The notes: a model not told the origin generated them from the letters alone. Numbered from the stretch's first letter, positions 11,511-25,717 are shown. The stretch is DNA of 64,000 bases from Capitella teleta (GCA_000328365.1 KB295062.1:135316-199315), one strand, 5' to 3'. Program-made: numbers and translations.

Positions 11511-11600
11511 AATTTCAAAACTTTCAAAATATTTAAATGCCACACTATGTTATTTCAAGCGAAATAATTTGTACAGAGAGCGAAATCTATTAGATTGCGC

Positions 11601-11606
11601 TTTATT
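11601..11606 (-). terminator. Polyadenylation signal (AATAAA)
   Basis: Minus-strand AATAAA about 75 bp below the last cysteine-rich frame at 11679. It supports the gene model at 11679-12096. Confidence 0.45.
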
Positions 11607-11678
11607 TAGACAAAATTTGAAATTGCATGAATTACATTGTAATCTTAAGTTATTTCGCGCTTTTTTCTTGAGGTCCTC

Positions 11679-12096
11679 TCAATGTCCTCCGCAAGGTCCC
11701 TTTTGAGCGCATTGCACAAGGCATGGCATTTTCTCGACCGGGGGATTTCGGTCGTATGTTGCCCACAAGACTTCGAGACAGCCCTCTGTGCATCTCATTT
11801 CCACACAGACTGTCCTAGTATTTGCATCTGGGTCCTCACCAATGAGTGCAGGGCAACCTTTTGGCTCAGAGCAGATACCAAGGAGGCAGCCATCGTGGGT
11901 TTCGGTCGCCCGGTCCTAGCTCTTGCTGTTGCTACGCAACTGTTGTAACATTCGTGGTCCATGCAAAACTGACGGAACTTGGCTGCTGCTGTTGAGCAAT
12001 GCAGGGCAGCCGCCAAGAACAGGAGGGAGAGCATCGCCTGAAACGGAATTGAATCAGTGTGGACTTTTGGCTCTAAACTTCACTCACCGTCTGCAT
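11679..12096 (-). CDS. Predicted small secreted cysteine-rich peptide
   Basis: A short first coding exon (12096-12088, M-Q-T) ends in ACG|GTGAGTG. A 50-bp intron and an acceptor at TTTCAG lead to exon 2 from 12037. The N-terminus MLSLLFLAAALHCSTAAA is a textbook signal peptide and is followed by a cysteine cluster (CMDHECYNSC). Further down the minus strand another frame is strongly cysteine-rich (GCLLGICSEPKGC, VCVEMRCTEGC, CLVQCAQKGPCGGH) and stops at 11679, just before AATAAA. A 20-nt GT..AG segment separates the two frames, but I could not establish how they connect. A TATA box lies upstream. Family and target are unknown. A secreted or extracellular role is inferred from the signal peptide only. 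Confidence 0.5.
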
Positions 12097-12148
12097 GTTG
12101 CTCTGACTTCAATGGCTTCAATGGTGAATATCAAACAGAGGAGTTTCT

Positions 12149-12157
12149 CTTTATAAA
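12149..12157 (-). promoter_or_regulatory. TATA box of the cysteine-rich peptide gene
   Basis: The minus strand reads TTTATAAAG about 55 bp upstream of the first ATG at 12096. Confidence 0.5.
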
Positions 12158-12159
12158 CC

Positions 12160-13755
<1,596 letters not shown>

Positions 13756-13944
13756 TCATTTATTCACCATAAAAATATAGCAAGCTCGGAATGCCCTTAA
13801 CCTTTTTTATGCACTTTTTGGAAGATGAATAGCGCCAAAAGGTACTGAATGTGCGCATAATTATATTCAGTACTAGTATTTATGAAAACAACAAGCAACC
13901 AATTAATGCAAATGCAATGTAGAGGCATGTAGATTTTTGGGCTA

Positions 13945-14025
13945 GTCGGCTTTCCCGGGCTAGCTTCGGGGTTGAGCCAAGCCCTTTCGAGGCGAGCACG
14001 CTATAACCACTCAGCCACCACTTCT
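13945..14025 (-). repeat. tRNA-Ser-like pseudogene or SINE head
   Basis: The minus strand reads GTGGCTGAGTGGTTATAGCG (A box of class II tRNAs), then GCTCGCCTCGAAAGGGC, which would place a CGA anticodon. The variable/T-arm region is degenerate, so a functional gene is unlikely. Confidence 0.4.
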
Positions 14026-14029
14026 TTTA

Positions 14030-15030
14030 TTCCACAGAACCAAATCGTCAAAAAAGAGCCTATTTCACACATTTGTATAATTATTTTGCTCTACGCATAG
14101 AATTGATTAGATGACGTCATACGGCATTTGGTTAATGGTATTCGAACCGAGACGTCGTGTTCCATATCGAAGTTGAACGAAAAACAAGCCCATGACGAAA
14201 GATCATAACGGTCTCACGAACGATCATAATTGATGGTTGCGGAAATGCTTGATTTCGTATCTGAGCTGCTGACGTATTACAACGTATAATATGATTTAGA
14301 ATGATAATATTATGAAATGATAACATGACTTAGAATTTAACCAGGTTCCATATGCTACCAGATAAGACACAGCTCATGAAAAGTGGTCGTTTCATATAAT
14401 TATAGTGCTATGTAGCCCCCCAATTTAATAGGTAGTACAGTGGACTCTGGTTTGTATATAGTCATATGACTTCATGTTTAAGGAATAGAAGTCAGTATTC
14501 TTAAGACATATCGTCCCATACGCTTGTACTATATAGTTGTCTCAGTGGAACTTTATATTTTATGATGGATAGTCACAGGACACTTGACCCCCTATAAGGT
14601 GCAGAGTACGCTAAATGGGGTTATAGCCAGATAATGACACCAGGTGATGTAGGATACATGACGAATAACCCACACGTGTACAACTCCTGGGGACGCCACG
14701 GTTCTTTATTATCTGTAACATAATCAGACTAGCTGCGGGATGAAACGCTTGTATCCTCTCCGACTCTTGTTCTTAATCGCATACAGAGGCCCCTCTCTGA
14801 CACGAGACGATGGTGTATAAGCCAATCCATCGATCTCCTTCCTTGCTACCTTTTCGGTCGACACGTCTACAGTTTCTTTACACTGTTCATTATCGCCTGA
14901 ATTATCGCTTCAGCTTCTCGCCTTGCAGTGGATAACATTGAGATGATTTTCTACGAATGAGGGGACCACCCCCCCACCCCGCTGAGGCTGAGCCATATGC
15001 CGACCTGACTACGCCCCTGGGTTAATAAAA
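14030..15030. other. No recognised feature
   Basis: No exon seen. Short frames lack protein-like composition. Confidence 0.4.
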
Positions 15031-15420
15031 GACGATTTCTCTGCAGCGTTCGACAGAGTTTGTCATCAGAATTAAGCTGCTGAGTATGCTCAAGGAGCAC
15101 ATCTTAGAGGGAGCGCCTTGAACTAGTTCAGGTCATACTTACATAGTCGTACCCAATCCGAGGACTTTGAAGTATCGTCTTTATCAAGAGAATTGCTGCT
15201 CCTATGTGACCCACAAGGAAGGGTCCTGGGACCCATCATGTTCACTATATACTCACTGGCACTCGGTGCCATCGCCCAATTGCAATGCACGGATGCTCAT
15301 TTCAACGCAGATGAGAATCAGTTGTATGCTTATTACTACGCAGATGAGATCGAATCAGTTGTATGTTTATTTCAACGCTCATGAAGATCCATCTGAAGAA
15401 CCATGTAGTCGCAAAACTCA
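15031..15420 (+). mobile_element. LINE RT fragment
   Basis: Encoded blocks DDFSAAFDRVCHQ, QGRVLGPIMFTIYSLALG and HFNADENQLYAYYYADE correspond to RT motifs A, B (QGxVLGPxLF) and C (FADDTQLY-like). Motif C appears locally duplicated. Stops and frame changes separate the blocks, so this is a dead fragment. Motif wording differs from the 54.7 kb LINE, so it is probably another lineage. Confidence 0.75.
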
Positions 15421-16224
15421 GAGTTTGCGTAAGATGACTAAGATCATTTAAGCAATAGAATGCTACAAATCATCTGAATGCTTGTATAATTATATGGAAA
15501 CAAGTGATGTGTTTGAGTAACCCTCGAGCTGTGATTGTCTCTCCCATGAGTTCTATAAGGAAGGTTTAGTAGGAATCGCAAATTATTCATGGCTGACAGA
15601 TCTTTTCAAAATTAGTCTTCTCGCAATCATAAAAGTCTATAGAATCGATATTTCAATATCAATTAAAAAATGTGTTTATTCAAAAAGAAAAGAAAAAAAC
15701 ACAAGTGGAGTGAGAGGGGCTGACCCAGAACATGGGTATGTGCCCGCAATGGATATTTACACTTTTACAAACAAACAAATGAATAAACAAGAAATCAGTC
15801 GAAGCCTGAAATATAGATTTTTTGGGGGGGAGAAGGCCGTAGCCCAGAAAAGAAAAAAAATTCCAAACAAAAAAGATTTTGATAAAAAAGTTGAAAAAAA
15901 AATCGACCTTTGAGTTTATCAGAATCATAACGTCAGTCTCACAACTCACAGTGCCCATTTTATAATAAATCAACGCTAGAGAAAACATAACGCACCTCAA
16001 GCAAGGACTGGTGCTCTATAAATCGGTAAAAATAATGACGTGCTTCTACTTCGGATTGGTTAGTCCGCTGATTATCGTCAATAGATGTTCTAAGTAATAA
16101 GTGATAATTGTATAATAAATTAATGGTGGAACCAGTCTTCCTCGAAATTCTCCCAATATTCAAAAATGACAAGAAAATTTAAAAATGAAAATAATATTAA
16201 GATGGAAAAAAAAGGAAAAGAAAA
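15421..16224. other. AT-rich spacer
   Basis: No exon or repeat boundary was recognised. Confidence 0.4.
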
Positions 16225-16345
16225 AAAGAAATGACTGGGGTTGATTTTCGACCTCGGGACTCCTGCGTGTGAATCCGCGACTTTGCCGCAGGGCTGAGAT
16301 TTTCAGATCAAGACGCTGAAAAGGCGCAGTGTCGCCTCAAAATTG
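16225..16345 (-). repeat. tRNA-Ser-like degenerate sequence
   Basis: The minus strand contains CTTGATCTGAAAATCTCAG, like a serine-tRNA anticodon arm, and a B-box-like GAGGTCGAAAATC followed by an A/T-rich tail. The structure is poor. It is most likely a decayed SINE head. Confidence 0.3.
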
Positions 16346-16474
16346 CTATAGAGTAAACACTGACAAATATGATGAAATTTATCATTTCCTTTGAGCACAA
16401 GACAGGCCACGCTGTACTCTACTAAGAAAAACATTAAAATTTAAAAAAATCGCCATAATCATCAAATTACGCAG

Positions 16475-17186
16475 TTAAAGGGATGGGGAACTAAATTTTA
16501 AGTGATGTCCTATTGACTCATAACACCAATTGATAGCATTCCGTGCCAATAAAACCATGCCTGTATGCAAGCGTAAGGAAATAATGCATTCCGAATATCG
16601 GGGTTAGCATTGCGCCTATGGGAGAATGGCTTCCATTGCAAAGTATAGGAGGCAAACGTCAGCTGATGACTTGCCGTGATTGGTCCCGTTCCCCTCGTGA
16701 AGCTATCGAGTTCAGTCAATCAGAGCAGAGCATCTTTGCCATAAAAGGACATCTTTGTTGTTTACGAAGCGAAAGCGTCAGTATTGCGCATGCGTGGTGC
16801 ACTCTGGCTGACCTTTTTACTGTTTCAGGATGAGAAAACATGGTAGGTGTCCTAGAAAATCGCTTGCTAAAATAAGAAAAATAGCGAAAAATATTTTTTT
16901 CTCCCCTGACTGGTGGCAAAATGGTTATTCTATCTATTTCCGAAAAGAAAATAAAAAAAATATCCAGGGGTTTAGTCGCAGGACACGCTGATATGACGAG
17001 GCCCATTGTAAAAGATGGGGAACTCGGTGTTTCATCACAGCGTCTGACGTCATGCCTAATTAGCAATATATCTCCCGCGAAATCGTTAGCGATGATATTC
17101 CTTGTGTGGGCCAGGCATAGGAATCCTTTTTGGTGCATCAAATAACGACTCAAAGTCCATTTGTAACCAGTTCCCCCTCCCTTTAA
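16475..17186 (+). mobile_element. TTAA-flanked MITE, copy 3 (complete)
   Basis: TTAA at 16475-16478 and 17183-17186 flanks about 704 bp with termini AGGGATGGGGAACT and, inward from the right, AGGGAGGGGGAACT. The body matches copy 2 almost throughout, including the GATTGG, ATAAAAGG and TGACGTCA motifs. No transposase. Confidence 0.85.
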
Positions 17187-17279
17187 TAATTGCGTTAATT
17201 ACCACCATGACCTTGAACTTTAATGTAATTAATTAAAACTTTGGTATGTGTAAGATGTTCATGATAGCAATTTACTGTG

Positions 17280-17312
<33 letters not shown>

Positions 17313-17502
17313 TCTATAACAAACTAACAAACAGGTTCCGAAAGGTTCAAAGGTCATTTTTGAAGACCAGAAACTTTTAAGAATAGAAACGTGTTCTGTA
17401 TAACTCATAAACTATTATGATTGGCTAAGGTCGACTTACCTTAAGCCTATATAAGCCTATCTAATATACACACGCCTTTCCCTAAACACACAACCATCTC
17501 AT

Positions 17503-18651
17503 TTAGACTGAACGATTTTTATTCGCCTTTTTAACTTTCTTCGGCTTATCGTGTTGAACGAACGTTTTATCTCTGAACACTGCTTTCGGTTTGTCACCAA
17601 GTGAAGAAACGTCTCCCATGTGTTGGAACAGCGAAGGTGCGCAGTAGATGGGCTTCGGTTGAGCCATGCTCCGCTCAAAGTGATCAAGCAACCAATCAAC
17701 TGGTTGCTCGTCGTACAGAGTTAAAATAAATTTGGCAAATTTCTCCAAGTCTCGTGACTTGATTAACTTTCCAATGAATCCAAGTTTCGAGAAGCGAAGC
17801 ACGGCCCAATGGGTTTTATTCGTATCCACGGCGTTGATAAACCGCTCAATTTTCGGCAGGAATTTTTCGGCAACGATCACGTCGTCTTCAATATGTATGT
17901 AGTACCGAGACAAGTCTTTAGCCTGGTGGAACATCAAGGCAAAGTCAATGTTTTGCTTCGATCGCCAGCGAACTCGAGCTGGGGCATCATTGAAGTTCTG
18001 TTTGAGGTTACTTAAATCTGGATAGACACGCGGAGGCACAGTCATAACGAAGAGTAATCCAGATTGAATCTCCTCCGTGTAGCGACTTTGAATTTCTGAG
18101 AGTGTTTTGTTGTTGTAATCTCCTTTGTCATCGGCAAGAAAGACAAATATCGTCATATTACGTTGCTCATTCTTGCTGGTGCAATCCAAGATGCCCTGAA
18201 TTGTCTTGTAGAGATACAGCTTGCCGCCCCGACTCACAGATGGGATGCCAATTGTAAGATACCCTAAAATACACATAAATACATGGAAGTAACGAATATG
18301 TCAAATCTTGCAGGTGTACAGGACTCACTTTTCTTGTAGTTCCGTTGCCCATAGATCGTGACTTCAGTTTCGTTCAATACATTTATGTACAGTTTAACCT
18401 GGGTTATTAACGCTGGCTAAAGATATTATGTCAGGGTTTCGCATTAGAAATATACAGTTAGAACTTACATCGATTCTTCTTTCCCAAGTGATATTCTCGA
18501 CGATGTTCTCCAGTTCCTTGACCACGTGGTCCTCCTGTTGCCTCTGCTCGTCTAACAACAAACCTCGGTTCACCATCAACAGTGAAGCGCATACCAGACT
18601 CACAAAGATGAGCATCTTTGCTAACTTGTTAAGAATCTGCTTCGCCCGCAT
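17503..18651 (-). CDS. MGAT4: MGAT4-family alpha-1,3-mannosyl-glycoprotein 4-beta-N-acetylglucosaminyltransferase (GT54)
   Basis: The family adds a beta-1,4-linked GlcNAc branch to N-glycans in the Golgi, using UDP-GlcNAc. The exons are 18651-18469, 18398-18329 and 18263-17503, with consistent phases, and encode about 337 aa. Residues ~11-27 form a hydrophobic type II membrane anchor (MLIFVSLVCASLLMV). Conserved GT54 blocks visible are YLTIGIPSVSR, YPDLSNLK, RVRWRSKQNIDFA, IEDDVIV (an EDD metal/nucleotide-binding motif), KLGFIGK, VDWLLDHF and PSLFQHMGDVSSL. Known vertebrate MGAT4A/B proteins exceed 500 aa. Here the protein stops soon after the catalytic blocks with a basic tail (KPKKVKKANK), so the C-terminal lectin-like region is absent. 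The start was chosen as the ATG that places the anchor at the N-terminus. Confidence 0.85.
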
Positions 18652-18829
18652 GTCGCAAACGTTCTGCCTCCTCGCCCCGCAATCGCTAGCACGTACGTAC
18701 CGCATGTTTAAATCTAAAGCGCATTTAATTATATTATCCGCGTTCCGATTTCGCGGCCTAGAAGCGATAATGCTCACCACAGCATGACAAAGTTGGACGA
18801 AGATGGTACTGTCATCGCATAAGTGCACG

Positions 18830-21720
18830 GTTGCTCCTTTCCAAGTTCAAAGTTGATGCGCACTGCTTGTGATCATAGATCGCTGAGTGCTTATACGTGT
18901 CACTTTTGGGGTAGGGAGGGGGAGGGGGAGTTTCAAAGCGAACTCGTATGCAGCGTGTCAGAGAACTCCATTCCGGAATTGTATGATCCCTGGGATGAGC
19001 ATATAATTTTTATACGCAATACAACGATCTATACATTGTATGTAAGTGATCAATATTGTTTATAGAGGACCCCCGTTCAATTCGAAACCTGTTTAGATCG
19101 ATTATATTGACAAATGCCGTTCTAAATGCAGTAAGACCAATTTAAAAAAGATCTGTTACGAATATAATAATTCAAGACCAAATGAACCGTGAAATATCTT
19201 TCGATGCAGAATATCAGAAAACGGGAAGAGTGCGATATTTCTGTCTCACGTGCTGTTGGTTCCCATTTTTAACATTAGGAGAATTGCGTCGGTGGCATAT
19301 CACGCGTGAAATCGAACGCTGGAATATAGCAAGATTTCAAACCAAGCACTCAAAGTGATTTGAGGACCCCCGTTCAAAGGGATTAGCCAATATAGCGAGT
19401 CTTGAAATGTGTCGGTCAAAAGGCCTCGTAAGTCGCGCATCATCTATACAAGCGCTTTTATTTCAAAACAATCAGAGGTTCTCATAGTTTGATATATTCA
19501 TTTTTATTTCTAAGTTATTCTACAATAGATCTTCCTTTATAATTATTTTATAGTTACTAGTGATTATATTAATTCATTAATTCAACATAGCTGCAGCTCC
19601 AGGGAAATCGTCGACAGCTGTCATCTCGGCTCAGATGCCGAAATCATTACCTTTTAATTGTTTCCGATGGATTCTTTGAAAAACGATGCATTGATGGCGT
19701 TTATCCAGGTAAACAATTGCTTTCCGAACCCAGCTCGATTATAAACAGCAGCTGCAACGCTATGCATTGTGAATACTGAAATATTAAACAAACATAGGGT
19801 CTATGATTATGATTATTATGATATATTGATATTATATATATTTTTTTTCTGTATCTAACTTTTGAGAGAAACGTTACTAAAGAGGTCAAACCAATTAAAA
19901 CTTTTATGGCATTTATAAATCCGTCAATTAATAATCAAATTTCTGAATAAATTTCAAATTACAAGCAACAGCAGCTGGGTTTCTGTTGCTGAGCTGTGAA
20001 ATTGCTGATTCATGTTGCAATTGATGACAATTGAAGTTAACTGTATTTTATTTTTATAAATTTTTCTTCTTCTTTTTGCATTTTTTTTTTCTTTTTTTTT
20101 TTTTTTTCTATATATCGTTGCCATTTTGACCGTCATTTGAGATCTTTTCCACATAAATTTAAAGCCTCTCGATCGAGGAGTAATTATTGTATAATCCACA
20201 ATATGATCAACAATGATGCGACGTTTAATTCAGTTTAAAGAGCCTTAATTAGAAACAGCCCGATTTGAAGCTTAGTTTGAACTCCACTTGTATGCAGGGC
20301 CGTAGCTATTCCCCGATTAGGGACTCATAGGCCAGCATCAAAATGAACTCAAACCCGGACATTGCAGCTTGGGAGATAATTTTATATAATTTTTACGCCC
20401 TCTGCTGGTTAAGCTCGAATGCGCTTTAAGTGAACGAGCGCGTGGCGAAATTAGCATTGCAAAGATTGCAGATCATCGTTATATTTGTCACGAAAAAGAT
20501 ATGAAAAAGAGCAAGTGGTCCTCTGGCTATGGAGCCCAATGTGCATCCTACGGATGCGACAGTTAACTCGTCTGATCTGGCATCCGATATTTCAAACTTA
20601 CCCCTTTTTTCACTTAGATATAATCTCTACGATCGTCCTATTCTTCACCATGTTTTAAATCTAAATTGACTGAATTGTATTTTCCAAAACTTTCAAACTA
20701 TGATATTAACAACACTTGTCTTTTAACATCGATCTGTCGCTGTCATGGTTTTTATCACTAATGTGTTCTTTTATAAGTTTCATTTTACTACTTCTATTTC
20801 TTTTACTTTTCTTGGATGTGTGTTTTATAGGCTTTGCCTCCTTCACACTCATGTGATTTCATTCACGAATTAAAAAAGAAAAAAAGAAAAAAAAAAGAAA
20901 TAATAAGCACAAGCATGTCTCAGCAAAAAGGTGTGGGCAATACTATAATGCTAAATTCTCACATCCTAGACACACCAACTCTTCTAAAAATCTAAAAAAA
21001 GAAAAAAAAAAAAAAAGATTCCAAAAATCTACCAAAACCACTAAGACCATCATCTAGCTCTTCATAAACCAAGGAATGAAGTTCCTAAATCAATTTATCA
21101 GTAAATTGGTGAATATTTCGACCCTTTATGGAAAGGAGTAAAGCAAACATTCATTAATATTTTAAAAGATATTAAAAACATATTTATCAGGAAAAACATA
21201 AAAGAAGATATCAGAGCAATTAAAGGTCTAATCCGTACATCTTCAATTAAAGGCGGTATAGAACCAACGACAGTGTTTTATGACAACAAATCCTAGATTA
21301 TCAGTCATTTAGAATCGAATACAAATATAAAAGAGTTAGTATGTAATTAGTATGTAATATGAAAAAAAAAAAATACTGGTGAAACCATTAACCAGAGCGC
21401 ATATTTCACCACAAAGAACCAAGTTAATTTACAATCAACAAATTGCGAAGAGCTTTTTAAGAAAGTAACAATATAATGAATGACATTATTGAAAGGTTTG
21501 TTTTGTATCAAGAACTTTTTAGCTTTTACATCAATTTCATTTGATGTAAAAGCTGAAAAGCTCCTATAAATTTGCAAAATTTTATTGAGTGTAGTAAGAG
21601 ATTTGAATCCCACCAATTCCAAATGAGAAATAATAACGATTTTATTAAAAGAACGAGCTAAAACACTCAACTTTGACAACATAGAATTCCCAAAGCGAAG
21701 CAAACAGTCCTGATATCGGC
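18830..21720. other. Gene-poor spacer with A/T-runs
   Basis: No convincing exon was found. Poly(T) near 20080-20107 and A-rich runs near 20870-21015 are present. A GGGCCGTAGC motif near 20297 resembles some transposon ends, but I found no good partner. Confidence 0.4.
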
Positions 21721-21724
21721 AATT

Positions 21725-22660
21725 ATAATCCTAAAAAAGAAAATGTCGACATTTCTTATATAAACGCAAATAAATTATACGGTTGGGCAATAAGTAAAAA
21801 ACTACATACTCATAACTCATAAACTGATGAACGATGACGATTTGGAAGAATGGAGAAAACTCTCTTGTATCCTTGTTGTAGATCTCGAATATCCTGATAA
21901 TTTACAAGATTTGCATAAGTATTTACCTTTAGCACATGAAAGATTAATGATTAATAAAGTGGAAAAACTAGTTCCAAATCTAAATAATAAAAATAGATAC
22001 ACTCTTCACCATGTAAACCTCAAACAATATTTGGATTTGGGTAAGTACTGAAAAACAAGTTAGAAAAATATCGTCAAAAATAAATTTTGAAAAAGCTGCT
22101 ATATTTAGTGAGACATATATTAGTAGCTGTACATATGAAAAGACTTAGAATAAGATTTGGCAAACCAGTATATTTAGGCATGTCAATTTTGGATATATTA
22201 AGTAAATCTCTCATGTTCGAGATGCATCTTAACTTTATCAAGAATAACTTTATCAAGAAAATTTTTAATGCAAACCTGCTATTTACCCATTCCGACTCGT
22301 TGGCTTTCGAGGTTAAAATAAATAACATCAAACGAGACATGTATGCTAAATTCGACGATCTATTCGACACAAGTAATTACCCAGAAAAGAGTAAGTATCA
22401 CCACGAAAACAAAAATTATAATAAGGCTCTCCTTAAATTGGTATATAAGTTCAAGCAAAAGGCTGGAGGTAGAACAATCATAAAATTTGTAGGTAATTAT
22501 ACCAAATTATACTCGTATGCGATTAATTCAGGTGTGGAGAAGAAGACATGTAAAGGTATTAAAACCAATATAATTAAAAATGATATCATCTGGGTATGAT
22601 CTGCCACTAAAGACATTCTCATTAAGGAGAGTATTATTCGTGAAGATATCATGAAGTAAA
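21725..22660 (+). mobile_element. Polinton/Maverick-type DNA polymerase B fragment (fossil)
   Basis: Encoded pieces resemble protein-primed family B polymerase of Polintons: an INANKLYGWA block (DxxxLYGWAM-like), FGKPVYLGMSILDILSK and LLFTHSDSLAFEV (matching the catalytic LLFTDTDSL region), followed by the thumb-like TIIKFVGNYTKLYSY and KKTCKGI. The element is broken by several interruptions. No integrase, capsid genes or terminal repeats were recognised around it. It looks old. Confidence 0.65.
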
Positions 22661-23741
22661 AATAAAAACATTAATATTATATGAATAAAAACTGGCGACA
22701 GCAATAGCTACGATGATATGGTGGAGCTGTGATAAAAGCAATAGTTTTTAGCGAATCAAACTTTTTATTTCTACTTTCAAGCAAACAGAAGCAGACAGGG
22801 AGCCAATAAGACGTCACGCTCAGATAAAACGTCACGCTGCAGTCGCTTGCTCGAGCAGCAGAGCAGAAATCTCCGCAGCGGTGTGTTAAAAGCTACCGCT
22901 GTGGAAAATCCATAATTTCTCTAGGTTCATGCTTTTCACAAAAAAGTGTATAGATGTTTAGCAATCACCCTTATTGTTACATATATAATAATAGCAGGAA
23001 AAATCTGTGTGGTAATTTAGGATATAGATTTGTATAATTATTATTATTTTATTTGAATAGAAAATTTTTGAGACAGTTTAAAATTAATGTTAAAAAAGAT
23101 GTCGTTCTGAGACAGTATTGCATAAATATAAATGTGTCTCACATAACTGTTAGCCTGATTAACATATATTCATGAAATGTCTTAGAAATCGATGTAAGAG
23201 TTAACTCATTTGCATATTCCTCTGAAGATTGGCTGAGCAGCCGATTCACAGGCATGCATCACCGGAAGTGCGTTCCATCTCCTTGAAATGTATCGCGCTA
23301 TGACGTTTTATTGCGTTCTTTTTTTAACGTGTAATTAATTGCATGTAACGCTTTGACGATCATTAATAGGTTGTGATCGTGTTGTTTTATTTTGTTTAAA
23401 AATGGTCCAATCTTTGCAATATATGCAAATAATTTGTGTCTGAGATAATACTCCAATTCAATGAGTTCAATAAGCTTAAATTAAGTCGCGTAAGACGAGG
23501 TTTACTATTATGAGCAATAAATGGGGATTCTAATGGCTTCAAATTGCGCTATGATTGCGTCATGATCATAACGGCTGTAAAAAATGGGAATTTTCTGACG
23601 TCACATGCAGGAGTGAGCAACAGGGGGAGCGAGTAACAAAAATATTTAAACCGTTCTCCAACCAATCTACGGCCCCAAACTACATTTCAAAATTTAAATG
23701 TCTACATAACAGCTCCCAATACATTTTCTATAGACAAACAT
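22661..23741. other. No recognised feature
   Basis: AT-rich spacer with no exon or known repeat. Confidence 0.4.
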
Positions 23742-23829
23742 ATAAAATTTCTATGCACACACATATAACATTTCTACAGAAACACATAAAATTTCTATGC
23801 GCACACATATAACATTTCTACAGAAACAC
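23742..23829. repeat. Two 44-bp tandem units
   Basis: A unit beginning ATAAAATTTCTATG is repeated twice head to tail with one mismatch. Confidence 0.85.
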
Positions 23830-24158
23830 ATTATCATGAAAAAGGTACTAGTAGTACATGTACCCTATTTACACTGAGATATTTATCAACACCATCAAAA
23901 ATGTTAACACAGAAGAATTAGGCCAAAAATATAACATTATTCAATTAATGTTCGACAAATCTGCATATTCTACCTGATTTATATATCGGTACTCGTTAGA
24001 AAACGAGAACAGACGTCGATCTGTACCTGTTAGGCTAACGGTATCCAACTGATGCATAGACACACGTATGCGCCGGGAGCTGTTAGCTAACGGCTCCCGA
24101 TTATCCTATTTATATAGTATATCATTTATTTCGTAACATGCTTAGTTACAGTTTTTGT

Positions 24159-24191
<33 letters not shown>

Positions 24192-24663
24192 CAACAATAA
24201 TGAAAGCAACAACAGCAAATAAATAAACGAGGAAAGGAAAAATAAAAAAAAAATAAAATAAATAACAAGAATAAGTGAAAAACACAAAAGACAGACAAAC
24301 ACAGGTCACTCGGTGCAAACATTAACCAGCAGAGCCTCAACTTCATGTGAAGTTAGTGGAGATGCCAGGCTGCCTTCGCGTATATATAGCAACACCACAA
24401 TGGTGTGATATGCGGCTAGGCACTGTTAGTAGTATATAAAGGAGAGATAGAGATAGGGATTTAACATGGGAAACTGATCTAAGAAAACAGACGTATAACG
24501 CACCCACAATAGACCGTTATGAATTACCCATTGGCAATTCATAACGGCTATTGTTTATACATACCATCATAATGTACCCTTGTGCGCACAGCCTATTACA
24601 CGCTTTGCTGTCTGATAAACTTGCCCCTCCACTTTGCTGTCTGGCCCCATTGGATAGAATCAA
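23830..24663. other. Spacer with poly(A)
   Basis: A poly(A) run lies at about 24160-24189, with further A-rich sequence to about 24290. No gene recognised. Confidence 0.4.
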
Positions 24664-25717
24664 ATCAAGGGACAATCCGTGCATTCAATATCCATCTTCT
24701 ATAACAGATATCAAAACTCCGATAACGCCCGTTTTTCATTTCTCAACTCATACCAAGACAATCCAAAACTTAAAAAACAACCAATATCCATTATTCATTC
24801 TGAGTATTATAAATGGAATTCTCATTATTGAATAATTCGAGTAGTTATTAGTATCCGATTTTACAAATCGTCATTTGTGATTTTCAAATCTTTCACCCCG
24901 CCATGAGAAAATGAATTCTACGCGTTATCTTATCGTCGATTTCTATATAATCAAACGTAAAAATGAAAACCCTTCATAATCGGTTTTACTTGCTCGTCTC
25001 AGTGAAACGAAAAAGGAATATGCATAAGCCTCATGAATATTAATAGAAAATTTGCATAATGTAAGAGTAGGAGGCGGAGCCAAAACAATGCGCAGACCGC
25101 GTGTACAGGAGCGGTCTACTGGCTAGCAGTACAGTAGTGTATTACGTAATATAAATTATAAGTTTGCTATAGTTCACGAAAGACTTCCTATGCTTTTTGT
25201 ACATAATGAGTATTATGTAATGACAAGAGTAGCGCTTGCTATCAGTATGAATTTCCGTGTATAAACAAATTATCGCGGAAACTGTTTGCAAAATAAGATT
25301 CTCGGACGAATTATAAATGATTGACTTCGATCATTATATCTTTGAGAACTGGTCAATTCAATTACATGTACATGTATGTTGGTTGGTGTTTACCGTTTAG
25401 CAAGTATCGAGTACTAGTACTTCTTCCCATATCGGCATATGTGATATTCGTGGTGGAGTTTGAACGCAGTAGAGCACGATGGTATTCTACTATAAAGTGC
25501 GTCCGTCACCTCACCTCGACAGAACATATGATATTGCATATCATGTATGCAAACGAATTTTTCGAGTAAATAGCCTACAGCTTAAGCCCACAAGTGTGCT
25601 TGAAATATCCGTTTGCATAAATGCACTACATTACAGATCAGTTACACTTGTGGAATTATCGGAGTTTTGATATCTGTTATAGAAGATGGATATTGAATGC
25701 ACGGATCGTCCCTTGAT
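24664..25717. repeat. Long-range inverted repeat (62-bp arms, 61/62 identical)
   Basis: Arm 24664-24725 is the reverse complement of 25656-25717 with a single mismatch. The 930 bp between them has no recognisable gene. Motifs of the type CTTTGCTGTCTG recur outside both arms. It could be a fold-back transposon or a MITE pair. No target duplication was identified. Confidence 0.8.

Noticed and set aside
14400-14700. TACAGTGGACTCTGG motif resembling a pogo-like left end
   Set aside because: No inverted partner or TA-flanked right end was found.
20290-20560. Possible transposon termini (GGGCCGTAGC near 20297 and a reverse GGCTATGG near 20528)
   Set aside because: The inverted match is only partial and no target duplication was found.
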